Positions 34,095-43,007 of a stretch of DNA of 64,000 bases are shown here, piece by piece. A program made the translations under genes and the position numbers. The notes beneath the pieces are model-generated. The model saw nothing but the letters and a program-made list of their open reading frames with translations, ran no database searches and had not been told where the DNA came from. Position 1 is the first letter of the stretch. Each line of letters starts with the position of its first letter. The DNA is taken from assembly GCF_035982055.1 (NCBI RefSeq), contig NZ_CP108427.1, positions 5,641,001-5,705,000 of the forward strand. The letters run 5' to 3'. This DNA is from Streptomyces sp. NBC_01288 (GTDB lineage: Bacteria > Actinomycetota > Actinomycetes > Streptomycetales > Streptomycetaceae).

Positions 34095-35914
34095 CGCGGC
34101 GTCTCCCTCGTTACGTATCCAGGCTGTCCTGCGACAATGGCAGCGATGTTTCGCGCAGAAACCTTGTCCTTCCCTTCCTCTGGAGAGAAGTAATTACTGT
34201 GGGCTTCGATGTCCAACTTGGAGTCCAATACGTCGGGGAAGGCAGGCTGGGCCAGCTCCGGACCGGGCAACGTCTCGAATCTGTTGGCGCCGAACGCTTT
34301 GCTTGCCGGATCCTTGCCGAACCAGATGTCATCGTCACCCTGGTCTGCGATTTCCCCTCCGACGTACGCGCCAAGCGGCCCTCCTCCGAAGAATCCCATG
34401 GTTCCTGCCACAGCTTCCTTTGACGAAGGGAGCTTGGTGACGATGTCGTTCTCAGCCGCTCCCACCCAGACGTGGTCCTTGCCCACACCCAGGTCCGCCG
34501 CCTTGTCGACGCCGACGCCGGGACTTCCGACGAGGATGATGTCATCAGCCCCCGGAATCCCTCCCGCCTCCTGTGTGGCGGCCCCCACCAGTCGGGAACC
34601 GTAGGAATGTCCAATGGCAGTGATATGGGGATCGGCATGCTCATTGGTTGCCGAAATTCCGCCCATGAAACTGTTGTACGCAGGGGCGCCGTGCTCGGCA
34701 TCGTTCGTAGTCATCACGTCGATCGATTGAGGAGCATCGTAGCCGAGCCATACGATCGCGGATGAGGAGGGATCGATACCCTGGGCATCCTTAGCCGTAT
34801 CGAAGGCGCGTTTCACGGTGCCGTCGGCAAAACTGGAATTGAGTTTAGTGCCCAAGCCGGGTACATAAGCTGAGACGTTCTTTGAGGTGTCAGGATTCCC
34901 GAAGGCGACGATCGCTCTCCCGTTTCCTTCGAGACCGACCCCCAGAAGGAACATTGGTGGCTGACTGCCCGAGTTGAGCTTGGTCTGGATGCCTTTCAGC
35001 CCGTCAAGCTTGTCTTTGGACGCCTCGTCTTGTCGGCCGTCCAACTGCGCGATGAGAAGTTGGATGTTCTCGCGGTTTGTCTCGTCGCGGACCACGGCCG
35101 GGATTCCGTCCAGGTTTCCGATGATCTCCGGGAAGGCGGCCTTGTACTCCTCGCGTTCCTCGTTGCTGAGGTTGTCCCACCACTTCTTGCGGTCGGCGGG
35201 TGACTTGTCCAACGGGATGTGGTCCGCGATGTAGTCACTCGCGGCAGAACTCACAGCATCGACGTCGGACGCCACGTCCGCCCATGTCCTGGTGCTGACG
35301 TTCAGGCCCGGTGCCGCGTTGAGCTTGCGCAGTGCCTTGCTGTACCGATCGTCGATCTCCTGGGCTTCTCGTACGGCGTAGGTGATGCGGTCGGCGATGT
35401 CCACGGCTTTGGCGTGATGCGGGTTCGCACTCTTGAGCTGAGGATCGTTCGGCGCCAGCCCTGGTGATTGGAATCCGGTGTTGTTGCCCGTGATCAGGCC
35501 ATTGTTGGCCAGGACCGTGCCGCCGGGGATCGGCTCACCGGTGAGCTCGTTCTTACCGCCTGCGGGATACGTGATGGCGCCGTCCTCGCTGACGGTGTAC
35601 GCCAGCACGGCCGCGTCGTCCAGCGCGTCAGTCAGGCGCCGTTTGGGGGCGGCGATTTCGGACGAGAAGCCGTCGAGGGCTCCGGTGATCAGACCGCACT
35701 CCACCTGGGAGTAGTGGAAGTTCTCCGACAGCTTCCGCAACTGCTTGAGTGCCGCGTCCGCGGCCTCGCCCTCATTGGCCTTGCGCATGTCTGTGGTGAT
35801 CTGCTTGTCGATGCGATCCTTGGCCGCGTCAGCCATGTCACTCACCGCGCGATAGCCGTCCGCCGCTTCCGCGTATTCAGACGGGTTGATGGCTTTGAGC
35901 GTACCGAGGTCCAT
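34091..35914 (-). CDS. DUF1023-type alpha/beta hydrolase with WXG-like N-terminus
   Basis: The 607-aa protein has a helical N-terminal region of about 240 residues resembling WXG100-type secreted substrates (AVSDMADAAKDRIDKQI, heptad-like), a KWWDNLSNEEREEYKAAFPE linker, and a C-terminal alpha/beta hydrolase with nucleophile motif ITAIGHSYGSRLVG, acid in the AENDIVTKL region and His in DIEAHSNYFSPEEG. It lacks a cleavable signal peptide. The third-position base usage is more AT-rich than neighbours in places. It may be a type VII effector (lipase/esterase); the lipoprotein downstream and small helical protein upstream would be its partners. Confidence 0.85.
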   Translation of the reverse strand: MDLGTLKAINPSEYAEAADGYRAVSDMADAAKDRIDKQITTDMRKANEGEAADAALKQLRKLSENFHYSQVECGLITGALDGFSSEIAAPKRRLTDALDDAAVLAYTVSEDGAITYPAGGKNELTGEPIPGGTVLANNGLITGNNTGFQSPGLAPNDPQLKSANPHHAKAVDIADRITYAVREAQEIDDRYSKALRKLNAAPGLNVSTRTWADVASDVDAVSSAASDYIADHIPLDKSPADRKKWWDNLSNEEREEYKAAFPEIIGNLDGIPAVVRDETNRENIQLLIAQLDGRQDEASKDKLDGLKGIQTKLNSGSQPPMFLLGVGLEGNGRAIVAFGNPDTSKNVSAYVPGLGTKLNSSFADGTVKRAFDTAKDAQGIDPSSSAIVWLGYDAPQSIDVMTTNDAEHGAPAYNSFMGGISATNEHADPHITAIGHSYGSRLVGAATQEAGGIPGADDIILVGSPGVGVDKAADLGVGKDHVWVGAAENDIVTKLPSSKEAVAGTMGFFGGGPLGAYVGGEIADQGDDDIWFGKDPASKAFGANRFETLPGPELAQPAFPDVLDSKLDIEAHSNYFSPEEGKDKVSARNIAAIVAGQPGYVTRETPR

Positions 35915-35923
35915 GCCTCCAGA

Positions 35924-36391
35924 TCACCGGCCCTTGCCCGAGTCGCTGGAAGCGGGCGTCTCCTCGGAGCGGACCTTCAGCTTGGCGATCTCGGCCTTGA
36001 TGGCCTCGTCGGTCCTCAGCTGGTCGTTACCCGTCTTCTCCAGCACGCCGGCGAGCCCGTCGCAGAGTTCACCGATGTCCTTCAATCGGCGCTCCCAGGA
36101 GTCGTACACACCCTTCTGGGCAGCTGCGGTAAGGCATCCGGAACCCTTATCGAGCCCTGTCTGGCCTTCCTCCAACTTCGCCAGCGCCTTGCCGGTGTTG
36201 TCCCGCAGATCACCGACGCCTTCCCCCGCCCTGGACCACGCCGCCTTGTCGGACCTCAGCTTGCCGGAAGGAGTGCCGACGTTACTCGTGCCGCCGCCCC
36301 CCTGATCGGCCGGCAGCTGGTTGAGCTGCATCCGCGTGGAGTGCCGATCGACCGCAGTGGCCTTGATCTCCTCCCACTCCTCCCACGCCAT
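35924..36391 (-). CDS. Small helical WXG100-like protein
   Basis: This 155-aa product begins MAWEEWEEIKATAVDRHSTR and is mostly helical and charged, with GVYDSWERRLKDIGELCDGL. It sits 9 bp before the DUF1023 hydrolase gene and likely forms a heterodimeric secretion partner or chaperone with it. There is no signal peptide. The WxG turn itself is not clear, so the family assignment is tentative. Confidence 0.7.
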   Translation of the reverse strand: MAWEEWEEIKATAVDRHSTRMQLNQLPADQGGGGTSNVGTPSGKLRSDKAAWSRAGEGVGDLRDNTGKALAKLEEGQTGLDKGSGCLTAAAQKGVYDSWERRLKDIGELCDGLAGVLEKTGNDQLRTDEAIKAEIAKLKVRSEETPASSDSGKGR

Positions 36392-36616
36392 GTGTGGCCC
36401 CTCCCCGTGCCTCGTCGTACGTCCGGAATAGATGTGACCGTGACCGTACGACCGGAACGTTGCAAATGTTCGCAGCAGTCACATCGCAATGGCCGAGACG
36501 TACGGTAGCGCCCCTTCACCGTGCGTCCCATCCGCTACCGCAACCAGGACGGCTGAGTATCCGTACTCATGCGTGGCGAGTCTGCTGTGGCGTGCTTCCT
36601 TCAGTGAGTCGGTGGG

Positions 36617-37978
36617 TCAGGTTCGCTCTCCCTGGTTGGGTGGGCCACCGGCACTCGATGCGCTGGTGGGCGGCATGAACGTCGAGTGGGGGTGGGGCAG
36701 TTGATTCGCAGGGCCCGTGGACACCGACGGCGAATCCAAGCGGCTCTGACGCCTGCGGGCGACGACGAAGGCCACGATCGCTCCTCCGAGGAGTACGGCG
36801 GCACCGATGCCCAGCCCGATCCAGAGGGTGCTGTTGCCGTGATCGTCCTTGGATGCGGAGGCTGCCGCGGTAGAGCTGTCATCATTTGCTGGCGCACCCG
36901 CGCCCTGTGCGTCGGAGGCGCCAGGAGAGGGGGAGTTGGCGCCTGCGGCCGTGAGGTCCGGGAGGGGGTACTTGTCCGCCGGCCCGGGGTCGCCGGGGTC
37001 CGTCAGCGCGATGCGGGGGCGTACGGCGCCGTAGCCGAGGTAGTCGGTGCGGTTCTTGCCGCTCTTGGGTTTGCTTGCGGTGTTGAGCATGACCCGCAGA
37101 ACCTGGTTGTTGGTCCAGCCGGGGTGCTTGGACCAGATCAGGGCGGCGGAGGCGGAGGTGAGGGCGGTGGCGTCGCTGGTGCCGCGCGTCTCGCACACCT
37201 TGGTGCTGGATTCGAGGCAGGCCGTGACGATGTCCGCTCCTGGCGCGACCAGGTCGACCTGGGGCCCGTGCTGGGACTCCTTCGTCGCCTTGATGTTTCT
37301 GTCGATCGCCCCGACGCCCACTACCCCGGGGATCGCTGCCGGGTACTCAACTTCGTTGAGGGCGTCTCCGGTGTTGCCCACCGCCGCGAAGATCAGCTTG
37401 CCCTTGGACAGGGCGTAGTCGACGGAGTCGGTCAGCTGCTGTGAGTGGGCCGTGCTTCCCAGCGAGATGTTGATGACCTTGGCATCCGAATCCGCCGCGA
37501 ACCGGATGGCCTTGGCCGTGCTGGTGGCGAAGTCGTCCTGGTTGCCGTCGGTACGGTTGCGCTCGACGAAGTCAGGTACGCGGATCGGCATGATCTTCGC
37601 GCCCGGGGCCAGGCCGTAGGAGCCGTTGGTGGCGCCTCTGCCACCGGTACCGGCGATGATGACCGCCATGCCCGTGCCGTGGCCGTCGTAGTCCGTGCGT
37701 TCGTCGCCGGCGCGTTTGGAGAAGTCCTTCCCCGTCACGATCTGGCCCTGCAGGTCGGGGATGTCGGCTTGGACGCCGCTGTCGATCAATGCGACGGTGA
37801 CGCCTTTGCCCGTGCTGGTCTTCCACATCTGCTGGGCCTGCATGGCGTCGAGGTACCACTGCCGGCTGCGGATGGTGTCAGCGTGCGCGGGCGTGACGGC
37901 GACGCTCGCCAGCAGGACGCCTGCCAGGGCCGACACGACCGGTCCGCGTCGTCTGGCCTGCTTGCTGCGGGTGCGCAT
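36617..37978 (-). CDS. Mycosin-type S8 serine protease (MycP-like)
   Basis: This 453-aa protein (start MRTRSKQARRRG; five residues longer if ATG 37993 is used) has a signal peptide (GPVVSALAGVLLASVAVTPA), a subtilisin domain with catalytic Asp in VTVALIDSGVQADIPDLQG, His in TDYDGHGTGMAVIIAG and Ser in TRGTSDATALTSASAALIWS, an oxyanion Asn in VGNTG, a Pro/Ala/Ser linker and a C-terminal transmembrane helix (WIGLGIGAAVLLGGAIVAFV) with a cytoplasmic tail. This is the mycosin layout of type VII secretion systems. EccB/C/D/E are not present nearby. Confidence 0.92.
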   Translation of the reverse strand: MRTRSKQARRRGPVVSALAGVLLASVAVTPAHADTIRSRQWYLDAMQAQQMWKTSTGKGVTVALIDSGVQADIPDLQGQIVTGKDFSKRAGDERTDYDGHGTGMAVIIAGTGGRGATNGSYGLAPGAKIMPIRVPDFVERNRTDGNQDDFATSTAKAIRFAADSDAKVINISLGSTAHSQQLTDSVDYALSKGKLIFAAVGNTGDALNEVEYPAAIPGVVGVGAIDRNIKATKESQHGPQVDLVAPGADIVTACLESSTKVCETRGTSDATALTSASAALIWSKHPGWTNNQVLRVMLNTASKPKSGKNRTDYLGYGAVRPRIALTDPGDPGPADKYPLPDLTAAGANSPSPGASDAQGAGAPANDDSSTAAASASKDDHGNSTLWIGLGIGAAVLLGGAIVAFVVARRRQSRLDSPSVSTGPANQLPHPHSTFMPPTSASSAGGPPNQGERT

Positions 37979-38032
37979 GTTCGTCCTTCTCATCGGCGTT
38001 GTCGTCGAGGCTGCTCGTGGTGCGGGCGATGC

Positions 38033-39715
38033 TCAGTCGGTTGTCGGCGGGATGACGCGCTGGTCGCCTTGGTGCCGGTTACTCCCGTCGTCCGCATGGT
38101 CCTCCGAGCGGTCGCGGGTGCGTTCACCACGAGGGGAGCGGCCAGCGCGGCCCAGCGGAGCGGCGGAGCCACCGCGGGTCGTTCCGCCGCCCTGCGGCAG
38201 TGTGCCGTCGGCATGCGCGTTCGCTCCGCGTACGAGTCCCTCACCTCCCGAGGTGAACAGCGCCCTTCTGCGCTGCGGGGCCTGCTTCGGCTGCCCGCCG
38301 ATGATCCCACCGGACTGGGCGGGCGACCTCGGGCCGCCCCTCGCCGCACCTTCCCGACCTGGTACGCGTTCTCCGCTGCGGGGGGCCGGTGTCGCGCCCT
38401 CGCTCGTACCCCCTGCGACGCCGCCACGGCCCATCGGAGGCTGCTGCTCGTTCGGGGTGCCGCCGACGACCGTGCCCCGGGGAATCGCACCGGTGGATCG
38501 TCCGGCGGGAGAGATGGGGCGGCCGCCAGTGATGCCGTTGTTGCCCCTGGCCGACGCGGGACCGGGCAGTCCCCTCCCTGACATGCGGGGGGTAGCGGTA
38601 CCAGCACCGGACATACCGGGGACAGACGATGTGGGCAGCCCGCGGCCGGGTACGCGCGAGCTGCCGGAAGCACCTGGCTCGGAGGGCGTGCGCAGTGAGC
38701 TCCGAGCGCCGTACGCGGGACGACCTCCGCCTGCCCCAGTACCGGGCGCCAACGTCGCGGTACCCCCGAATGCAGGTGGGAGCACACCGGTTGGCGACGA
38801 TGTCCTGCCGTCCGGGCCGCTCACTCCCGGGAGCGGAGCTGCGCCAGCAGCAGGGACTGATGGTGTGGAAGGAAGCGTTCCCACGCTGTCGATCGCCGTA
38901 TTCGTCGGGATCGTGGTGTTCGTCGGGTGCGTATGGCCTCTCGGGGCCGTATCGGGCACGTGCGCCACGCTCGCGGAGTGGTGCGGCGCGGACACCTGAG
39001 GCGCTGAACTCGTCCCGCTCATACCGGAGTCGACGGCTGTCCTTCGCCCAGAGGTCTCCACTGGCGTGACGGACTTCTGGCCAGTCGGAACGGAGACCGC
39101 GGTTTCGCCACGGGCCTCGGGGACGAACCGCTCCGGCAGCTTCGGGAACTCGGGCGTCTCCAGCGCGTCGATCTGCTCGGTCGAGGCCGTGTACGACTGG
39201 GCGAGCTTGATCATCAGGCCGGCGGCGTCGGCGCTGTCGTTGGTGTACCGGGTCTTGGCCGTCTTCACCTCGGTGGCCGAGGGGCCGCCGTCGTGGTTGC
39301 CGACGTCCGTCGCCTTCGCGGCGTGCGCGTCGAGCACCGACCGCGCGGTGGCGCTCTGCGTTCGCAGGATCTCCAGTTGGGGCTTGACCTCGTGGAGCGT
39401 GTCCGCGGCGTGGCCCAGCCATTTGCCCGCGGACTCGCTGTAGTCGCCCAGGCCCAGAGTGGCCAGCGCGGCCTGGTTGCACCACGTCCGGAACGCCTCG
39501 CCGCCCTCGCCGTCCCACTCGACGGCCATGCTGTGCGTGCGCAGGTCGCCGCCGATCTCCTTGATCGTCTTGGCGGCCTGGGTCAGCAGTTCGCCCAGCT
39601 CCGTGGCCGTCGCACCGTCCGCGGGCTCGACCATGGCCCACAGCTCTTCTGGATTGTGGGCAACGAACCGGGTCTCCTTAACCATCTGCCAGGCCCGACT
39701 GCCCCAGTCAGACAT
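38033..39715 (-). CDS. WXG100/PPE-like protein with Pro/Gly-rich C-terminal region
   Basis: The 560-aa protein has a helical N-terminal domain of about 190 residues (ELGELLTQAAKTIKEIGGDL; SMAVEWDGEGGEAFRTWCNQ with a W-x-G turn; LGLGDYSESAGKWLGHAADT), as in T7SS substrates, followed by a 340-residue low-complexity Gly/Pro/Ser/Thr/Arg-rich tail (MSGRGLPGPASARGNNGITG). It has no signal peptide. The next gene downstream is the mycosin, 40 bp away. Automatic annotation often mislabels such tails as initiation factor-like. Confidence 0.8.
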   Translation of the reverse strand: MSDWGSRAWQMVKETRFVAHNPEELWAMVEPADGATATELGELLTQAAKTIKEIGGDLRTHSMAVEWDGEGGEAFRTWCNQAALATLGLGDYSESAGKWLGHAADTLHEVKPQLEILRTQSATARSVLDAHAAKATDVGNHDGGPSATEVKTAKTRYTNDSADAAGLMIKLAQSYTASTEQIDALETPEFPKLPERFVPEARGETAVSVPTGQKSVTPVETSGRRTAVDSGMSGTSSAPQVSAPHHSASVAHVPDTAPRGHTHPTNTTIPTNTAIDSVGTLPSTPSVPAAGAAPLPGVSGPDGRTSSPTGVLPPAFGGTATLAPGTGAGGGRPAYGARSSLRTPSEPGASGSSRVPGRGLPTSSVPGMSGAGTATPRMSGRGLPGPASARGNNGITGGRPISPAGRSTGAIPRGTVVGGTPNEQQPPMGRGGVAGGTSEGATPAPRSGERVPGREGAARGGPRSPAQSGGIIGGQPKQAPQRRRALFTSGGEGLVRGANAHADGTLPQGGGTTRGGSAAPLGRAGRSPRGERTRDRSEDHADDGSNRHQGDQRVIPPTTD

Positions 39716-39781
39716 GAAGTTGCCCCGCCTTCCCTGCCGCGGTCATTGTGCTGCCACTCTTCCCTGACGTCGACACCGCCA

Positions 39782-40366
39782 TCACAGGCCACCGGCTTGC
39801 TCATCCGCCGGCTGGGAGCCCTGCTGGTCGCGGGCCGATCCGTTCGACGCGCCGCTGGTGTGTGCCCGCGCCCCCGGACCCGCCTCGTCGGCGATCAACT
39901 TGTCCGCCTCGACCCGGATCCGGCTCAGGCGGTCTCGGACGTCGTCGTCAAGGTTGTGATAGCCGCTCTTCGACGCGTCGACCGTGACGACCAGCCCCTC
40001 GATCTGCAGCGCCAGCATCTTGGACAGCTGCTCCAGGCGGGAGTGCACGCGGGTGTAGGAAGCGTGAAGTGCGTCGGCCTCGTCGAAGCTCCCGAGCCGT
40101 CCTGTTGGCAGGCCACCGTCGGCGATCCTCCGCGGGGCGGCCTTCGACTCTTCCAGCTGGGTCAGGAGATCGTCGACCCGCTTCTTGAAGGTCGTCAGCG
40201 TCTCGCCCTCGACACGCAGCGCCTGCGCCACGGCGGCACCGATACCGGCGAAGGGCCCTATGCCCGACGCGGCGATCGCGCCGCCGGCAGCTGCTTCAAG
40301 CCCAGCGGCAGTTACCTGCGGATCCCCTGTGTTGTCGACCGCCACCGCTTCCTCCCTGTGCGGCAC
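39782..40366 (-). CDS. Small helical T7SS-associated protein
   Basis: This 194-aa product (or shorter from the GTG giving VDNTGDPQVTAA) has a Gly/Ala-rich N-terminal helix (GLEAAAGGAIAASGIGPFAG), coiled regions (ALHASYTRVHSRLEQLSKML), and a polar, Gly/Gln-rich tail. It is 66 bp upstream of the WXG-like protein gene and probably heads the operon. It resembles type VII secretion-associated proteins but no exact family was recognised. Confidence 0.7.
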   Translation of the reverse strand: MPHREEAVAVDNTGDPQVTAAGLEAAAGGAIAASGIGPFAGIGAAVAQALRVEGETLTTFKKRVDDLLTQLEESKAAPRRIADGGLPTGRLGSFDEADALHASYTRVHSRLEQLSKMLALQIEGLVVTVDASKSGYHNLDDDVRDRLSRIRVEADKLIADEAGPGARAHTSGASNGSARDQQGSQPADEQAGGL

Positions 40367-41289
40367 GTTGCTCAGCGAGTCCCTCGGCCGCTCACTGGTA
40401 GTGCCTCATCCGTGACAGATGTAACTCGGCAAGATAGCTGTGATCTTGCATCTCTGCGGAATCCGGCTCCCACCAAGGCGTGAAGCTGGCTGAAAGCGAT
40501 CGCGTTAGACCCGGAGTAGCTCCGCCGCTGCGACGTGCAATCTTCTGCGCCGCGCTGGTTGAGCGAGAGTCGGCTGTCGACCGGACGAGGAGAGTGGACG
40601 GCGAATGGCCGATGTGAGACAGCAGCCAACTGTCCGCTCAACGAAGCCGTGCTGAAGGACCCCGCTGTGACCACTGTGTCAGCCGGGCACCTGTGGGGAT
40701 ATGAGTACGAGTACTCGGCTGGGGTAGCGGATCGCACGGATACGGTGGGTTGAGGGCGACGGAAATCAGACCACCCTCAAGATCAATTGTGTCAGGCGGC
40801 GAGACCGGCGAAGCGGGGATAGGCGGGAGTGGCTGTTACGCGGCGCTACGTGGGCCTGGTCACGAATGCCGTGTCAGTACAGTCGCACTGGCCTTCCTGG
40901 CTGGGCTGGCTGCAATACGAAAGGGCAGCCAGGCCCGGGGCCAGACGACTGCCACGACTCCGGCGGCCAGCGACACGAAGAAGCACACGTAGATCCAAGT
41001 CCCTGCATCTGCAACTTCAAGGACGCCGTTCCTGCCGAGGCGGAGCTTCTTCGCGTCGCAAGGCTCGTTCGAGAAAGGGGGGATTTGCCGCCCGCCGCTG
41101 AGCTTGATATCAGCCCGACTGGTGCCGGGCCAGCCGGGGGCCAGCCCAAACCTGGGTCCAGGATGGGGCCAGAAGGACGGGGAAACTCCGTGAACGATCA
41201 ATGAGTCCCGGGTATGCACATGCGGCCTGACCTGCACAGACAGTGGAAACAGTGACGTTCGGTGAAGCATAGGGTAACGCTCTGGCGAC
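40367..41289. other. Right end of the element: mostly non-coding
   Basis: The 920 bp upstream of the T7SS-associated operon contain no clear gene except a possible small membrane protein fragment on the minus strand (listed separately). The nucleotide sequence is less GC-rich than its surroundings. Confidence 0.5.
40860..41120 (-). CDS. Possible small membrane protein or fragment
   Basis: The frame reads GRQIPPFSNEPCDAKKLRLG, then VLEVADAGTWIYVCFFVSLA and AGVVAVVWPRAWLPFRIA. Third codon positions are GC-rich over this part and there is one clear transmembrane helix, which argues for coding; but no ATG/GTG with a ribosome-binding site is seen in the conserved part, so it may be a truncated gene at the element's edge. 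Confidence 0.35.
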   Translation of the reverse strand, partial: SRADIKLSGGRQIPPFSNEPCDAKKLRLGRNGVLEVADAGTWIYVCFFVSLAAGVVAVVWPRAWLPFRIAASPARKASATVLTRHS

Positions 41290-41332
41290 CTTGTAATGCG
41301 TAGGTCGTCGGTTCGAATCCGACAGGGGGCTC
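41290..41332 (+). repeat. attR: duplicated 3' part of tRNA-Thr
   Basis: Identical to 20272-20314. It has only the anticodon loop to the acceptor end, so it is not a functional tRNA. Downstream is a GCCCAGGTC...GGCCTGGGC hairpin with CTTTCG, probably the tRNA's original terminator. Confidence 0.9.
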
Positions 41333-41349
41333 ATCCAGAAATGCCCAGG

Positions 41350-42393
41350 TCAGGTTTCATCCGGCCTGGGCTTTCGTATGTTGTCTGAGAGGTCTCTCAG
41401 GGTCGGGTCCGAGATGCGGGCCGTCAGGGCTTTGGTGAAGCGTTCGGCGTGGAGGACTCGGAAGGGTCTGGAGTGGTACGGGCGGGTGGTGGGGTCCACG
41501 CGGTCGGTCAGGTTCAGTTGGTTGTGGATGCCGGCTGCCGCTTCGTAGGCGTAGGCGAGGTGTTTTTCCCTCGTGTGCCAGTCCGTCGCCGAGAGGGCGG
41601 CTGTGAGGACCGGGATCAGGCGGTGGCCGGCTGTCGTGCGGGCGAAGGCGGTGCCCAGCCATTTGTTGTACGGGGGGTAGCGGCGGTCCATGAGGAGGCA
41701 CAGGCGCATCAGGGTTCGGGTGAGGCCGGCTGCCGCTGTCGCCGAGCCGAGTTCGTCGCCCACCTCGCCGCAGCGGCCTACGAAGGCCTCCTCCTGGGAG
41801 ATGCGGTTCCACTGGCGGGCCAGGACGTGGAGCCAGGCGTCTTGGGGGTACCAGCGGAGGGCGTGGCGGGCTGGGCCGAGTTCGTGGAGGCCGTCGTGGA
41901 AGACCGCGCCGCCCGTGACCTCGGCCAGGAGTTGTGTGGGGGTCGCTAGCCAGTCCGCCGTAGTGATGTCGTGTGTCGGGTCGAAGCCCAGTGTTGCCTT
42001 GAACCAGGCCGTGGTGTGGGTTACTTCGACTCTGTGGTGGACCGGGCCGGTTGTGCTCTTCATGACTCGGACTTCGCCGTCGGGCGTCGGGGCGAAGTTC
42101 GTCGGGTAGCCGTGGAAGGTTTTCGGGAGGTGCTCGGCCAGGTGGTGTCGGATGCGGCCCGCGTGGCGGGGGACGTCGCGGGGGCGGAGGAAGAGCTGGA
42201 GGCGCGGGCCCCATTCGTGGTCCGTCGAGCGGGGGGTGTCGTAGCCGAGGACCTCGGAGCCGCCGCCGATGCGGGCGGCGGAGTGCGGGATGTCGGGGGC
42301 GGCGTCTTCGAGGAGGGGGCGGACGGCTTCTGTGTAGAAACGGCGGGAGAGTTCGAGGCCCGGTAAAAAAGTTGGCATATTCGTGAAGCTCAT
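41350..42393 (-). CDS. DUF4037 domain protein (nucleotidyltransferase-like)
   Basis: Start ATG 42393 gives MSFTNMPTFLPGLELSRRFY, 347 aa; the frame to 42510 is an unlikely extension. The segment SEVLGYDTPRSTDHEWGPRL carries the G-S-E...G-x-D...S/T-D-H-D/E-W-G-P-R signature of DUF4037, a family with a polymerase-beta-type nucleotidyltransferase domain N-terminal to a helical domain (GLHELGPARHALRWYPQDAW). The substrate is unknown. It lies just outside the right att site. Confidence 0.85.
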   Translation of the reverse strand: MSFTNMPTFLPGLELSRRFYTEAVRPLLEDAAPDIPHSAARIGGGSEVLGYDTPRSTDHEWGPRLQLFLRPRDVPRHAGRIRHHLAEHLPKTFHGYPTNFAPTPDGEVRVMKSTTGPVHHRVEVTHTTAWFKATLGFDPTHDITTADWLATPTQLLAEVTGGAVFHDGLHELGPARHALRWYPQDAWLHVLARQWNRISQEEAFVGRCGEVGDELGSATAAAGLTRTLMRLCLLMDRRYPPYNKWLGTAFARTTAGHRLIPVLTAALSATDWHTREKHLAYAYEAAAGIHNQLNLTDRVDPTTRPYHSRPFRVLHAERFTKALTARISDPTLRDLSDNIRKPRPDET

Positions 42394-42527
42394 GCCCCGA
42401 CCCTGCCCAGTCTCGACATGATCGTGCGCGCGAATTTTCGCCGTTGCCCCCCTCAACTCCCGGCCACAGAGGCCCAGTCGGGCAAGTGGGCAGGTGAGCA
42501 GGTGGACCACCCGTCACCCGGCACCCG

Positions 42528-43007
42528 TCACCCGTGCCCTCCCAGCTCCCTCAACGCCCCGTCCGTCAGCCGGTACACCGTCCACTCGTCCTGGGGCCGG
42601 GCGCCCAGCGCTTCGTAGAAGTCGATCGCGGGGCGGTTCCAGTTGAGGACGGACCACTCCAGGCGTTCGTAGCCGCGGTCGACGCAGATGCGGGCGAGTT
42701 CGGTGAGGAGGGCCTTGCCGTGGCCGGTGCCGCGGGCGGTGGGGCGGACGTACAGGTCCTCCAGGTAGATGCCGTGGACGCCGCGCCAGGTCGAGAAGTT
42801 GAGGAACCACAGGGCGAAGCCGACCGGTTCGCCGGTGGTGTCGTCGGTCGCGATGTGGGCGTAGGCGCCGGGGTGTCGGCCGAAGAGGGCCTCGTGGAGC
42901 TGTTCCGGGGTCGCCCTCGCTTCCTGGGGTTCCTTTTCGTAGGCGGCGAGTTCGCGGATCAGGGCGTGGATGACGGGGATGTCGGTGGGGGTCGCGGTGC
43001 GGATCAT
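42528..43007 (-). CDS. GNAT family N-acetyltransferase
   Basis: This 159-aa protein (MIRTATPTDIPVIHALIREL) has the GNAT fold with acetyl-CoA loop VRPTARGTGHGKALLTELAR and a WSVLNWNRPAIDFYEALGA motif typical of the diamine/spermidine-type acetyltransferases (SSAT-like). Its start overlaps the MFS gene's stop by 4 bp (ATGA), so the two form an operon. It may acetylate a small amine exported by the partner; that is inference. Confidence 0.9.
   Translation of the reverse strand: MIRTATPTDIPVIHALIRELAAYEKEPQEARATPEQLHEALFGRHPGAYAHIATDDTTGEPVGFALWFLNFSTWRGVHGIYLEDLYVRPTARGTGHGKALLTELARICVDRGYERLEWSVLNWNRPAIDFYEALGARPQDEWTVYRLTDGALRELGGHG

Larger units (their letters stand above)
20272..41332. mobile_element. 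Integrated, decayed element in tRNA-Thr carrying a defence island and T7SS-associated genes
   Basis: A 43-bp direct repeat made of the 3' part of the tRNA-Thr gene (20272-20314 and 41290-41332) bounds about 21 kb. Next to the left repeat is a degenerate tyrosine integrase on the minus strand, the usual place for a tRNA-targeting integrase. Phage head genes follow, one with an in-frame amber codon. The remaining cargo is a DNA modification/defence island and a type VII secretion-associated cluster. The intact tRNA at the left end would have its 3' half supplied by the element. No replication gene or intact integrase is seen, so the element is probably no longer mobile on its own. Confidence 0.85.

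Noticed and set aside
41110..41334. Frame beginning MSPLSDSNRRPTHYKVARAL over the right att site
   Set aside because: This is the well-known spurious translation of tRNA 3' ends found in many annotations, not a gene.
41357..42517. Second long minus-strand frame over the DUF4037 gene
   Set aside because: The parallel frame 41350-42393 has the conserved nucleotidyltransferase motif; this one is Pro/Arg-rich.
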